Shown here piece after piece: positions 10,067-18,437 of a stretch of DNA of 22,470 nt. Source of the DNA: Opitutia bacterium UBA977 (GTDB taxonomy: Bacteria; Verrucomicrobiota; Verrucomicrobiia; Opitutales; Coraliomargaritaceae). Position numbers and translations under genes: made by a program. The notes below the pieces were generated by a model. That model was given only the letters and a program-made list of their open reading frames with translations. It searched no databases and was not told where the DNA came from. How positions within the stretch are numbered: position 1 is the stretch's first letter; each line of letters opens with the position of its first letter. The DNA lies in contig DBBT01000028.1 of NCBI GenBank assembly GCA_002292345.1, positions 4,609-27,078 on the forward strand. The letters are read 5' to 3'.

Positions 10067-11494
10067 ATGGCGACTTGTCGTTTCTGCCTTTTACTCCTTA
10101 CGTTATCCTGGTTGCCGCTGGCTGGCTTGCTTGCGCAAGAAGTAGTGCCAGTGACTGCGGCGCCAATTGATGCCTATGTAATCCCGATTACCGGGGCGAT
10201 TAGCACGCCGAATTTGTATATTCTACGGCGTGGTTTGAAGGAGGCGATTGAGAACGACGTCGGTATGGTGGTCCTCGACATGGACACTCCAGGCGGGCGG
10301 GTAGACATCACGCTAGAGATGATGGAGATGCTGGATCGTTTCGACGGCATTACCGCGACCTACGTGAATGATGATGCGATCTCGGCAGGCTCTTTCATTG
10401 CGGCCGCAACGCAGGAGATTTATTTTTCGCCTCGTGGTAAAATCGGTGCTTCGGCAGTGATTCAGGGCACTGGCGAGGATGTTGCGGAGACCGCTAAGCA
10501 GAAGATCGAGAGTTATTTACGTGCGAACATCCGAGTGATCACCGAGGACTATCCATACCGATCCGACGTGGTGCGGGCGATGCTCGACGCCGAGTTCGAG
10601 CTAAAGATTGGCGATGAAGTGATCAAACCAGCGGGGGAATTGTTGACCCTGACCGCGTCGGAAGCGGTGCAAGAATATGGAGATCCGCCGCATAAACTTT
10701 TGGGTGAAGGAATCTACGATTCGATTAAAGACTTGCTCGATGCTCGGTTGGGGGAGGGCAATTATGCTATCCGGGACTTTGAAATCAGTTATTCAGAAGA
10801 AATCGCGAAGTGGATGAATACCATCGCTCCAGTGCTAATGGGCTTGGGCGCGCTGTTGCTGTTCATCGAATTTAAGACTCCTGGCTTTGGGGTCTTCGGC
10901 ATCGGCGGGTTGATCTTGCTAGGAATTTTCTTTGCCAGTCACTATGTGGCAGGGCTGGCAGGGAATGAGACAGTGTTCTTCTTTGTTTTAGGCGTATTAC
11001 TGGTGCTGGTGGAGTTGCTCTTTTTGCCAGGGGTAGTGGTGTTCGCTTTGTCTGGATTAGCGCTGATGGTCGGTTCATTGCTGTGGACGATGGTCGATTA
11101 TTGGCCGTCTAGTAGCGATGGGGGTGGCATAGTGCTGTCGCCTGAAATGTTTGCCGAGCCACTGGTGCAACTTATTTTCGGCATTTCAATTGCATTGATT
11201 GGGGCGTTGATTGTGTCGCGGTTATTTAAGGGCTCTTCGATTGAGCGAGAACTTGTGTTGAACACCGCGGCTGGCGGCGATGGGCCGGCTATTCGTGAAG
11301 CGAGGGAATCGATACTGCCGAAAGCTGGCAGCGAGGGGATCGCGCTCACGCCACTGCATCCCGGCGGCCGAGTCGAGATTGCGGGGCAGCGCTATGAGGC
11401 ACATTGCTCGGTCGGCATTATTGAGAGCGGTGCCTGCATTCGAGTTGTTAGGAGTAGTGATTTCGAGCTGATCGTGGAGGCGGTCGCGACATGA
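10067..11494 (+). CDS. Long NfeD protein: membrane-bound ClpP-class serine protease
   Basis: Long-form NfeD (NfeD1b type), 475 residues. Residues 1-23 look like a signal peptide ([17 protein letters not shown]). Residues about 35-230 form a ClpP/SppA-like protease domain: [10 protein letters not shown] at 71-80, nucleophile Ser106 in [10 protein letters not shown], and a candidate general-base lysine at Lys144 or Lys146 in the helix after GASAVI. Then come four or five membrane segments (about 252-345 and 365-385) and a C-terminal OB-fold NfeD domain (about 415-475; [25 protein letters not shown]). Related archaeal enzymes cleave stomatin-like proteins, so the FloA encoded two genes on is the natural partner. 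The stop overlaps the next start by ATGA (11491-11494). No Shine-Dalgarno precedes the ATG. Confidence 0.93.
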   Translation: MATCRFCLLLLTLSWLPLAGLLAQEVVPVTAAPIDAYVIPITGAISTPNLYILRRGLKEAIENDVGMVVLDMDTPGGRVDITLEMMEMLDRFDGITATYVNDDAISAGSFIAAATQEIYFSPRGKIGASAVIQGTGEDVAETAKQKIESYLRANIRVITEDYPYRSDVVRAMLDAEFELKIGDEVIKPAGELLTLTASEAVQEYGDPPHKLLGEGIYDSIKDLLDARLGEGNYAIRDFEISYSEEIAKWMNTIAPVLMGLGALLLFIEFKTPGFGVFGIGGLILLGIFFASHYVAGLAGNETVFFFVLGVLLVLVELLFLPGVVVFALSGLALMVGSLLWTMVDYWPSSSDGGGIVLSPEMFAEPLVQLIFGISIALIGALIVSRLFKGSSIERELVLNTAAGGDGPAIREARESILPKAGSEGIALTPLHPGGRVEIAGQRYEAHCSVGIIESGACIRVVRSSDFELIVEAVAT

Positions 11495-11955
11495 GTATGA
11501 TTTTGGGCTTTACCGCAGCTGCGGTGCTGTTGGTTTTTTTCGAAGTGCTACTCCCCGGAGGAGTTCTTGGCGTCTTATCCGCCCTATGCCTGCTTGCAGC
11601 GTCCTGGATTGGCTATGATACGTACGGGCTGATGGGTGGCGGTGCGGTTTTCTTCGGCACGATTCTGTTGATGACAATATTGGTATTTGTGGAATTCAAA
11701 TTGCTTGGGAAGACTTCTTTCGGCCAAAAGTTTTTCTTAAAGTCTGCCATTGACGGACATACGCGTGCGGCGGTTGCTGAAGATTCTGTGATAGGCAAGG
11801 AAGGGTTGACTTTAACTCGCCTAAATCCGTCTGGAAAGATTGCGGTTGAAGGCAAGAGCTACGAAGCTTATTCACAAGATGGCTATATTGAGCGTGATCA
11901 GGCGATTGCGGTTGTGGGCCAAGACAATTTCAAATTAATCATTAAAAAACTATGA
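11491..11955 (+). CDS. Short NfeD family membrane protein
   Basis: Short NfeD protein of 154 residues without the protease domain. Three membrane segments lie at about 5-20, 24-42 and 48-70 ([18 protein letters not shown] is typical), followed by an OB-fold domain at about 100-154 ([25 protein letters not shown]). The OB domain closely resembles that of the preceding long NfeD, so the two are likely duplicates of a module. GGAGG about ten bases upstream could serve as a ribosome site. Its start overlaps the long nfeD and its stop overlaps floA, both through ATGA, implying coupled translation at fixed ratios. Such proteins are linked with flotillins in membrane microdomains. Confidence 0.9.
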   Translation: MSMILGFTAAAVLLVFFEVLLPGGVLGVLSALCLLAASWIGYDTYGLMGGGAVFFGTILLMTILVFVEFKLLGKTSFGQKFFLKSAIDGHTRAAVAEDSVIGKEGLTLTRLNPSGKIAVEGKSYEAYSQDGYIERDQAIAVVGQDNFKLIIKKL

Positions 11956-12986
11956 CTACATTCATCCTCCCTCTCGCCGCCCTAGGTGGCTGGCAACTCG
12001 GTGCGGCCGCAATTCTGGCGCTCCTCATTCTGGTTCTCGTTTTGGTCATCGCGACCTTCTTTATGACTTGGCTCCGTGCCAAGCTATCGGGTGCAACTGT
12101 CGGCTTTCCGACTTTGATCGCGATGCGCCTGCGCCGTGTGCCCGCTTCGTTGATTGTGGACGCACGGATTACTGCAGTGAAGGCGGGCATTGAGGTCAGC
12201 GCGAACGATCTCGAAGCACACTATCTCGCCGAGGGTAATGTCATTCAAACAGTGCAGTCGATCATCGCCGCAGACAAGGCCAACATCGGCCTCGACTGGC
12301 AGCGCGCCTGTGCAATCGATCTTGCGACCAAGGGAACTGGCAAGTCCGTGCTCGAAGCGGTGCGCACCTCGATTAATCCGAAAGTGATCGAGTGCCCCGC
12401 GGCAGATAGCGGGCGGGCGACGATTGATGGTGTCGCTAAAGACGGCATTCAAGTGAAGGCGCGCGCCCGTGTGACGGTCCGCTCCAACCTGGATAACTAC
12501 GTCGGTAGCGCGCTCGAAGAGACGATTATTGCCCGTGTAGGTGAGGGGATTGTGACGACCATTGGCTCGGCTGATTCGTATAAGTCAGTGCTGGAGTCGC
12601 CAGATAGTATCTCGAAAGTGGTACTGGAGCGCGGCCTCGACGTCGGCACGGCATTTGAAATTCTCTCAATCGATATCGCCGACGTGGATGTGGGCGAAAA
12701 TATCGGTGCGAAACTACAAGAATCACAAGCGGAAGCGGATAAGAACGTCGCTCAAGCAAAGGCGGAAATGCGTCGTGCGGCTGCGGTGGCACTCGAGCAG
12801 GAAATGAAGGCCAAGGTTGAAGAGATGCGGGCGAAAGTCGTCGAAGCAGAGGCAGAGGTGCCGCTTGCATTGGCTGAAGCCTTCCGTTCCGGCAACCTAG
12901 GAGTCATGGACTACTACAAGATGAACAACATCAAAGCCGATACGGATATGCGCGACTCGATCTCTAAGGGGGACGAGAAGAAATAG
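11952..12986 (+). CDS. floA: Flotillin-like protein FloA
   Basis: Membrane scaffold protein of the SPFH superfamily that organises functional membrane microdomains; 344 residues (about 331 in B. subtilis FloA). One hydrophobic segment at about 16-38 ([20 protein letters not shown]) acts as a membrane hairpin or anchor. The diagnostic FloA/YqfA blocks follow: [40 protein letters not shown] and [19 protein letters not shown]. From about 255 comes an Ala/Glu-rich coiled coil ([20 protein letters not shown]...) and the C-terminal [20 protein letters not shown] segment. It is the third coupled gene of the nfeD-nfeD-floA set (ATGA overlap at 11952-11955). Confidence 0.97.
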   Translation: MTTFILPLAALGGWQLGAAAILALLILVLVLVIATFFMTWLRAKLSGATVGFPTLIAMRLRRVPASLIVDARITAVKAGIEVSANDLEAHYLAEGNVIQTVQSIIAADKANIGLDWQRACAIDLATKGTGKSVLEAVRTSINPKVIECPAADSGRATIDGVAKDGIQVKARARVTVRSNLDNYVGSALEETIIARVGEGIVTTIGSADSYKSVLESPDSISKVVLERGLDVGTAFEILSIDIADVDVGENIGAKLQESQAEADKNVAQAKAEMRRAAAVALEQEMKAKVEEMRAKVVEAEAEVPLALAEAFRSGNLGVMDYYKMNNIKADTDMRDSISKGDEKK

Positions 12987-13000
12987 AGTATTTGAATGAT

Positions 13001-13025
13001 TGAGGCGGTCGTTATGGCCGCCTCA
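13001..13025 (+). other. Intercistronic stem-loop after floA
   Basis: TGAGGCGGTC (13001-13010) pairs with GGCCGCCTCA (13016-13025) over ten positions including one G-U pair, with loop GTTAT. No T run follows, so it is not a classical terminator. It lies 14 bases after the floA stop and 23 bases before the next start, where it could protect or partly terminate the upstream transcript. Confidence 0.6.
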
Positions 13026-13048
13026 TTACACTCAAATCCACAGATTAT

Positions 13049-13687
13049 ATGGAAAGTTTAGAAGAGATTTTAAAAGTCGTCGGTGGCCTCATCTTTGGGG
13101 CAATCTACCTCTTTGGGAATCAGATCTTTAAGGGTAAGGATGAGGACTCGCCAGGGGCGCCGACTTTGCCGCGTGAATCTGCTGATAGTGACGATGCCGC
13201 GCGTCAGCGCCAGGTTCAGGAGGCGATTCGTCGCAAAATCATGCAGCGGCGAGAGGCGACGGCGACTCCTACGTCTTCACCAGAGCCAGTTGTGGCGCAT
13301 CGTGAGCTACACAAGCGGGTCGTCGAGCGGCACAAGGAAACTCATCAACGCGCACCGCACGTGGAGCCGACTCCTCAAGCGTCCACAGTGGATGATCGTT
13401 TTTCTTGGAATACATCGGACAATGTATACGAAGAGCAAATGCAGGCTCGCTTAGAGCAGATCGAAGCGACTAAGCGTCGCGCCGAAGTGCTCAGGCGTCA
13501 GGCGGGCCGGCCGACTACAGCAGCGAAGTCTCCGAATGGGCAGTCTCGTTCGACTCGCGGGAGCTTACCTGCGGGATCGGTTCGATCGGTTTTGCGCGAT
13601 CCCGCCGCAGCACGCACGGCTTTTGTATATGGTGAGGTGCTAGGCAAGCCTGTTGGGCTACGACCGTCTGGGTGCGGTGTAAACTAA
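13049..13687 (+). CDS. Unrecognised membrane-anchored protein downstream of floA
   Basis: I do not recognise a named family. The 212-residue product has one N-terminal hydrophobic segment (about 8-27, VVGGLIFGAIYLFGNQIF) with little before it, which suggests a membrane anchor with the rest in the cytoplasm. It continues with a charged helix RQRQVQEAIRRKIMQRR (52-68), a Pro/His-rich low-complexity stretch (about 70-112), a helical Gln/Glu/Arg segment at about 127-151, and a compact C-terminal motif SVLRDPAAARTAFVYGEVLGKPVGLR (given as positions 180-205). The end motif resembles C-terminal tails I recall from other Planctomycetes/Verrucomicrobia hypothetical proteins (recollection, not checked). 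It probably belongs to the nfeD-floA operon, 62 bases after floA with a hairpin between. Confidence 0.75.
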   Translation: MESLEEILKVVGGLIFGAIYLFGNQIFKGKDEDSPGAPTLPRESADSDDAARQRQVQEAIRRKIMQRREATATPTSSPEPVVAHRELHKRVVERHKETHQRAPHVEPTPQASTVDDRFSWNTSDNVYEEQMQARLEQIEATKRRAEVLRRQAGRPTTAAKSPNGQSRSTRGSLPAGSVRSVLRDPAAARTAFVYGEVLGKPVGLRPSGCGVN

Positions 13688-13839
13688 AGGAATTCTCCTG
13701 GCATCAAGCCAGTCATCACTCTCGGTGGGATTGTAGAGAGATCTGCTTCGCAGAGATGCTGCGCCTGTGGTACGGAGCACAGTGCGCGCGAGTAAAACAG
13801 TGCGCCACGGGTTGCGTGGTTTAAGGTTTAACTGACGCT
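13688..13839. other. Hairpin-rich gap between convergent genes
   Basis: Four consecutive stem-loops occupy this 152-base gap: CTGGC-ATCAA-GCCAG at 13698-13712, TCTGC-TTC-GCAGA at 13742-13754, GCGCCTGTG/CACAG-T-GCGC at 13761-13787 with one bulged T, and CCACG-GGTTG-CGTGG at 13805-13819 followed by a T-containing stretch. The first and last sit close to the two converging stop codons and could act as terminators. The middle ones have no obvious role. Confidence 0.5.
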
Positions 13840-14670
13840 CTACGGGATCGAAATCTTTGCAGTGCCTTCGCCTTCGGGACGTAGCTTTTCGCCGGCTGGA
13901 TTAACGATCACTAGATTCTCACCTGCGGTGAATAAGATGTCGACCGGGCCACTCTTTGCGAGGGTGACGGTTTCACCACCACTGAGTGCTTTCCGAAGGA
14001 GATCTTGGTTGTCGTTACGCTGTTTAACGAGAACGTAAACATTGCCACTGGCAATCAGAGTGATGCTTTCTTCGGGGCTTGCAGGATTACTCGGCTCGGT
14101 CGATTCAGCTGTTTCGGTGATCGCAGCAGGATCGCGGAGATCATTGGTTTCAATCACAGGATCGTCGCCACTGCCTAAAATTGCTTTAATTAGGCTAAAG
14201 ATCACCACGACGAGTGCGATTGTGCCGACGGCAACTAGCCCCGCTTTAATATAAAAAATCTTTTCACTCTCGTCTTCAAGGTTTGGCTCGCCTTCCTCTG
14301 TTTCGTCAGCGGGAGCATTCGCGGAAATTCTGCCGTAGGAAGGCTCTTCGTTTTGATCACCCGCCAGTTCAGTCGATGTTTCCTTGACGTCCATGCTGCC
14401 GAAAAGTTCGGCTCCTTTGGAACTGTTGCGGGATTTGCTTAGTAAATGCGCACTGTAGTCCGTGAGGATATTTTCAGGGTCGAGCTTAAGATAGCGTGCG
14501 TAGCTTTTGAGGAATCCGCGCTTGTAGATCTCAGGGAGATTGAAATTGAACTTGTTCTGTTCGATGTTTCCCAAAAAATCACTACGGATTTTAGTCGCCT
14601 CAGCGGCCTCCCGCAGGGAAATCCCCTTGCGCTTACGTGCCTCTTCAAATCGTTCGCCAATATTTTGCAT
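13840..14670 (-). CDS. RodZ-like membrane protein with N-terminal helix-turn-helix domain
   Basis: Likely a RodZ-type cytoskeleton-associated protein (RodZ links MreB to the membrane and helps set cell shape). With the ATG at 14670 it has 276 residues; the ORF runs 13 codons further upstream, but MQNIGERFEEARKRKGIS is the usual family beginning. The Cro/Xre-type HTH spans about 3-70 (GISLREAAEATKIRSDFL, then NFNLPEIYKRGFLKSYARYL, the RodZ pattern). An acidic linker precedes one transmembrane helix at about 141-165, and a periplasmic domain at about 205-276 (LIASGNVYVLVKQ...) resembles the DUF4115 domain of RodZ. It follows prmA on the same strand after 81 bases. A simple membrane-bound regulator is the alternative. 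Confidence 0.8.
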   Translation of the reverse strand: MQNIGERFEEARKRKGISLREAAEATKIRSDFLGNIEQNKFNFNLPEIYKRGFLKSYARYLKLDPENILTDYSAHLLSKSRNSSKGAELFGSMDVKETSTELAGDQNEEPSYGRISANAPADETEEGEPNLEDESEKIFYIKAGLVAVGTIALVVVIFSLIKAILGSGDDPVIETNDLRDPAAITETAESTEPSNPASPEESITLIASGNVYVLVKQRNDNQDLLRKALSGGETVTLAKSGPVDILFTAGENLVIVNPAGEKLRPEGEGTAKISIP

Positions 14671-14751
14671 TAGATGGGCATTATGTGAGCGTCTGGTTTT
14701 ATATCGCAAGCACGGAATAGGGCGAAATCCACAGACCTAAATCTGATAGCA

Positions 14752-15648
14752 TTACGACAGCACGAACCGCAAATCACCCCATTCGCCGTCTTGCCGCGAA
14801 TCCACCCTAATTGTGTCTGCTGGGCGCAGTTCGGCAAATTTAGCTTCGTAGTGCGAGCGCACAAGGTTGAGCTCTTTGACTAGAATGCCACTGAGCGCTA
14901 GAGTGCCGCCTGATTTGACGCCATGCACGACGGGATCGCAGTGTGGAATCAGTACGTCGGTTTGAATATTCGCCAGTAACAAGTCGGCCTGCCTGCCTTT
15001 GAGGCCTTTTTCCAAATCAGCTACCTCAAATTCGGGTTTCGGGATGTGCGCGTTCTCGTCGGCGTTGCTGTGGCAAACGACGATCGCTTCGGGGTCGAAG
15101 TCGAACCCGAGGATCTTTCTGAATCCAAGCACTGCAGCCGAAAGTGCGAGCACGCCAGAGCCGCAGCCTGCGTCGATTAACTCGGCCGTATCCAGTTGGT
15201 CGATATTGGCATCGCGATAGTCTTGCAGGCGTCGCGCACACAGGCGTGTCGTCTCATGAGCACCTGTACCAAAGGCCATGCCAGCATCAAGATAGACGAC
15301 CGCGGCTTCGGCGGGCGCTTTGAGGCTGTCGCGGTCCCAGAGCGGAATCCAGTGCAACTGTCGATCGTTCCATGGCTTGACGAACTCTTTATACGCATTT
15401 TGCCAATCTGCATCTTCAATCACGGTTTCGGTAAATGTCTCGGGCAAATTGGGGAACTCGATCCGTAGTTCGGCGAGTGCCGCGTGTCCGGTCTTGGCGT
15501 CGGCGAAGATACCAAACACTTCGAAAGGGTCGTCGACCTCTTTTTGCATGATACCCCAGTGGGCGGACTCGATTTCGAAAAAATGACCGTCAAGGAGGTC
15601 AGCCATTTCGTCGGGGATAATGGAGCGAAGTTCAATTTGTGTGCCCAT
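14752..15648 (-). CDS. prmA: Ribosomal protein L11 methyltransferase
   Basis: SAM-dependent methyltransferase that methylates ribosomal protein L11; 298 residues (E. coli 293). After a small N-terminal substrate-recognition domain comes the linker [18 protein letters not shown], matching the PrmA block usually starting DPG. Motif I is [20 protein letters not shown], motif II is [16 protein letters not shown] with the acidic residue that binds the SAM ribose, and LLANIQ matches the motif IV LLANI of the family. The DAG in place of DPG is a small departure. The start is ATG 15648 without a Shine-Dalgarno motif. It lies 114 bases after purN on the same strand and before the rodZ-like gene. Confidence 0.9.
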   Translation of the reverse strand: MGTQIELRSIIPDEMADLLDGHFFEIESAHWGIMQKEVDDPFEVFGIFADAKTGHAALAELRIEFPNLPETFTETVIEDADWQNAYKEFVKPWNDRQLHWIPLWDRDSLKAPAEAAVVYLDAGMAFGTGAHETTRLCARRLQDYRDANIDQLDTAELIDAGCGSGVLALSAAVLGFRKILGFDFDPEAIVVCHSNADENAHIPKPEFEVADLEKGLKGRQADLLLANIQTDVLIPHCDPVVHGVKSGGTLALSGILVKELNLVRSHYEAKFAELRPADTIRVDSRQDGEWGDLRFVLS

Positions 15649-15762
15649 GGTAATTAGTCTGAAAAAGTGAAGTACGAGTTAGATGCTGGAACTGAACAGC
15701 GGGTGCAATCGCACTAAGCGAGCGGCGAGGCGCTCCATCGAGTGGTGCTAGGTCAATAATAT

Positions 15763-16356
15763 TTACAACGATTTAATCTTACCCTTACTCAAGCGGGCGA
15801 CGACATCGGGCAGCAGTTGGTGCTCGACGATATGGACCTTCTTTTCGAGCAATTCGAGTGTATCTTGTTCTTCAATACGCACTTCTTTTTGGTCGATGAT
15901 GGGGCCGGCATCGAGTGCTGGAGTGACCCAATGTACGGTGCAACCAGTGAGCTTTACGCCGTGATCGAAGGCTTGAGCAATGCCATCCATGCCAGGGAAA
16001 CTCGGCAGCAGGCTCGGGTGCAGGTTAATCATGCGCCCCTCGAAAGCTTCGATGAATGGGCGGTTGATAATCCGCATGAAGCCGGCCAACACGATAAGCT
16101 TTGGAGAGAACGATGCGATGCGTTCGATGTAAGTTTGCTCGGCTTCGTCGCTCAGCCGAGCGCCTTTGCGCTTTGGGTCGATGTAGATCGCGGGCACTTG
16201 ATATTTTTGCCCTAGCTCAAGGATGCCCGCGTCTTCGTGATCGCTAATGATCGCTGCAATCTTTGCCGCGCCGAGTTGCTTGTTCGCTTCTGCCTTTAAC
16301 AGAGCCTCAGCGTTGGTGCCGCTGCCAGAGCCGAGAATGACGATTGGATAAGCCAT
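15763..16356 (-). CDS. purN: Phosphoribosylglycinamide formyltransferase
   Basis: Transfers a formyl group from 10-formyltetrahydrofolate to GAR in purine synthesis, in the cytoplasm. The protein has 197 residues (E. coli 212). The nucleotide-binding N-terminus [12 protein letters not shown] is at 9-20. The catalytic residues are Asn111 and His113 in [14 protein letters not shown], and Asp149 in [22 protein letters not shown] at 90-97 is the folate-side signature. The start is the ATG at 16356. No other purine genes are nearby; it sits between dnaJ and prmA, all on the minus strand. Confidence 0.96.
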   Translation of the reverse strand: MAYPIVILGSGSGTNAEALLKAEANKQLGAAKIAAIISDHEDAGILELGQKYQVPAIYIDPKRKGARLSDEAEQTYIERIASFSPKLIVLAGFMRIINRPFIEAFEGRMINLHPSLLPSFPGMDGIAQAFDHGVKLTGCTVHWVTPALDAGPIIDQKEVRIEEQDTLELLEKKVHIVEHQLLPDVVARLSKGKIKSL

Positions 16357-16373
16357 GTAGTTAGAGTTGTTTG

Positions 16374-16434
16374 GTTATCAGTTATTGGTTTTCGGATTTA
16401 ATTTTTGATCAACTGAAACTAAAGAACCGATAAC
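16374..16434. repeat. Imperfect inverted repeat between dnaJ and purN
   Basis: GTTATCAGTTATT at 16374-16386 matches the reverse complement of AAGAACCGATAAC (16422-16434) at 11 of 13 positions. The 35-base spacer is AT-rich, unlike the surroundings. It fills most of the 99-base gap after the dnaJ stop and could be a weak terminator or a dispersed repeat. Confidence 0.45.
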
Positions 16435-16455
16435 TTGTAAACCCGCGTTAGCGGC

Positions 16456-17595
16456 CTAGCGAAAGAATTGCTTCGCTTTTTCGACGAAGGATTCGCTCAT
16501 CGGGTTGGCCGGATCGCCACAGGCATCGGCGTATTCCTCGAGCTTTTTCTTTTGGTCTGCAGTGAGCTTGGTGGGCACTTCCACTTGCACGCGGATGAGT
16601 AGATCGCCTTTGCCATTGCCACGTAGGTGCGGGACTCCTTGGCCGCGCAGGCGGAAAGTAGTGCCAGTCTGCGTACCGGCAGGGATTTTGAGTGAGCCTT
16701 TGCCGAACAGGGTTGGCACATTGATCGAACCGCCGAGTGCGGCGAGGGTGAACTTGATCGGCACTTCGCAGAAAAGGTCATGGTCGTGGCGCTCGAAGAG
16801 CTCATGTTCTTTGACGTGCACGATGATGTAGAGGTCGCCCGCTTGGCCGCCCATTTGACCCGCTTCGCCCTTACCCGCAGAGCGAAGTTTCGAACCAGTG
16901 GCGACGCCGCCAGGAATGCGAACTTTGACCGTGCTGGTATCCATCTCGCGGCCTTCGCCGTGGCAGTTACTGCAAGGCTTCTCGATCGTTTGCCCAGCGC
17001 CTTGGCAGCTAGGGCATACTTGTCGAAAACTAATAAACCCGCGGTTGGACGACACTTGCCCTGCGCCACCACAAGTCGAGCAGGTCACCTTCTTCGAGCC
17101 GGGCTCGGCGCCTTCGCCGTGACATTTTTTACATTCGATCGGGCGTCGATAGCGGATTTCTTTTTCGCAGCCTTTGACGGCTTCTTCTAAGGAAATCTCT
17201 AGGTCATAGCGAAGGTCCGAGCCGTGAGCTGCTCCACTCGCGGATTGGCCACCTCCGCCGCCAAAAAATTCATCGAAAATGCCACCACCCCCGCCGCCGC
17301 GGCCGCCAAAGGCTTCGCGGAACATGTCGAACGGATCATGGCCACCGCCACCTCCGCCACCCATGCCACCTTGGAAAGCGGCGTGTCCGTAACGATCGTA
17401 GGCCGCACGCTTATCGGGGTCCTTTAAATTGTCGTAAGCAGAAGAAATATCTTTGAATTTTGCTTCTGCAGCGGCATCCCCCGGGTTTTTATCTGGATGA
17501 TATTTGACTGCCAGCTTGCGGTAGGCCTTCTTAAGTTCATCGTCGGACGCATCGCGTGCGACGCCGAGGGTTTCATATAAATCTGCTTGTGCCAT
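16456..17595 (-). CDS. dnaJ: Chaperone protein DnaJ
   Basis: Hsp40 co-chaperone that delivers unfolded proteins to DnaK and stimulates its ATPase; 379 residues (E. coli 376). The J domain at 1-70 has the HPD motif at 33-35. A very glycine-rich G/F region spans about 76-118. Four CxxCxGxG repeats (Cys155/158, 172/175, 194/197, 208/211) bind two zinc ions. The C-terminal substrate-binding domains follow ([11 protein letters not shown]... to the end). It starts 17 bases after the grpE stop, so the two are co-transcribed. No Shine-Dalgarno motif precedes the start. dnaK is not in the window. Confidence 0.98.
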   Translation of the reverse strand: MAQADLYETLGVARDASDDELKKAYRKLAVKYHPDKNPGDAAAEAKFKDISSAYDNLKDPDKRAAYDRYGHAAFQGGMGGGGGGGHDPFDMFREAFGGRGGGGGGIFDEFFGGGGGQSASGAAHGSDLRYDLEISLEEAVKGCEKEIRYRRPIECKKCHGEGAEPGSKKVTCSTCGGAGQVSSNRGFISFRQVCPSCQGAGQTIEKPCSNCHGEGREMDTSTVKVRIPGGVATGSKLRSAGKGEAGQMGGQAGDLYIIVHVKEHELFERHDHDLFCEVPIKFTLAALGGSINVPTLFGKGSLKIPAGTQTGTTFRLRGQGVPHLRGNGKGDLLIRVQVEVPTKLTADQKKKLEEYADACGDPANPMSESFVEKAKQFFR

Positions 17596-17612
17596 GGTGG
17601 TCTAAAAGGGGG

Positions 17613-18179
17613 TTATGCTTTTTCAGGGCCACTGGAAACAATTACACTCGCTGCGCGGATCAGTCGGTCATTCAGGCGATAACCTGCACGGACAGTTTGG
17701 ATGACTTTGTCTTCCTCCACTTCATTCGATGATTGATGTGAAATACATTCGTGGAAATTCGGGTCGAAGGCATCGCCGTCTGGAATGAGTTCTTCGAGGC
17801 CTTGTTCGCTGAGTGCCCGCTTGAGCTGATCATCAACCATCTGGAAGCCGAGGGTGACGTCCTTTGCTTCGGGATGATTTTCGGCAGCCTGCAGGCCGAG
17901 TTTCATATTATCGAGTACTGGGAGGAGTGATTCCACTACGCTAGCCCCAGCACTGCGAATGATGTCCTGCTTTTCGCGGCCGATACGCTTGCGGTAGTTT
18001 TCCATATCCGCGACTGAAAGTAACCAGCGAGATTTCATCTCCGCTGCTTCGGCTTCGGCTTTCTCAAGAGGCGTGGCTTCAGCGATAGGTGTTTCAGTTT
18101 CTTCGGCAGTTTCTTCGACGACTTCAGCCGCTTCGGTTTCAGTAGTTTCGTCGGATGTGTCTGTGTTGTTGTCGGTCAT
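17613..18179 (-). CDS. grpE: Nucleotide exchange factor GrpE
   Basis: Dimeric exchange factor that releases ADP from DnaK. I start it at the ATG at 18179 (188 residues); an upstream ATG at 18230 would add 17 non-acidic residues unlike the family. Residues 1-50 are a Thr/Glu-rich disordered tail, then a long helix ([27 protein letters not shown] in positions about 38-66) for dimerisation. The GrpE signature is [12 protein letters not shown]...[24 protein letters not shown] at about 137-182. It precedes dnaJ directly. No CIRCE inverted repeat (the HrcA operator) is seen in the 258-base upstream gap. Confidence 0.96.
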   Translation of the reverse strand: MTDNNTDTSDETTETEAAEVVEETAEETETPIAEATPLEKAEAEAAEMKSRWLLSVADMENYRKRIGREKQDIIRSAGASVVESLLPVLDNMKLGLQAAENHPEAKDVTLGFQMVDDQLKRALSEQGLEELIPDGDAFDPNFHECISHQSSNEVEEDKVIQTVRAGYRLNDRLIRAASVIVSSGPEKA

Positions 18180-18437
18180 TTTTCGAAAAGTATTGGCGCT
18201 TGCAGGTGCAAAAAGGCAGATCTGATTCAAGATTGAGCGCGGAAGTGTGTTGATTCCTTCGCAGAGATCAAGGACGCAGTTTTAGGCAAAAAGAGCGAAA
18301 TTTAATTATTCGTGCGAAGTATTGTTCGCTTAGATGCCCCTTATTACACAGCTGCATTGGGGCGCTTCAAATGGTATGTCAGATGCTTCCGAGGCGGGAC
18401 TAAACTGCCTTGTAAGACTGCTGGCTTTGTCTAGCGA
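18180..18437. other. Upstream region of grpE / downstream region of manA
   Basis: This 258-base gap holds no credible gene. GCCCC/GGGGC (18336-18340/18359-18363) and AGCGAA/TTCGCT (18294-18299/18325-18330, enclosing TTCGTGCGAA) are short inverted repeats. No CIRCE element and no clear heat-shock sigma promoter could be read. It should contain the grpE promoter. Confidence 0.3.

Noticed and set aside
14671..14709. 13-codon N-terminal extension of the RodZ-like protein
   Set aside because: The extension is basic and unlike family N-termini; MQNIGERF is the expected beginning.
18180..18230. 17-codon N-terminal extension of GrpE
   Set aside because: It is hydrophobic and unlike the acidic disordered tail typical of GrpE; the ATG at 18179 fits better.
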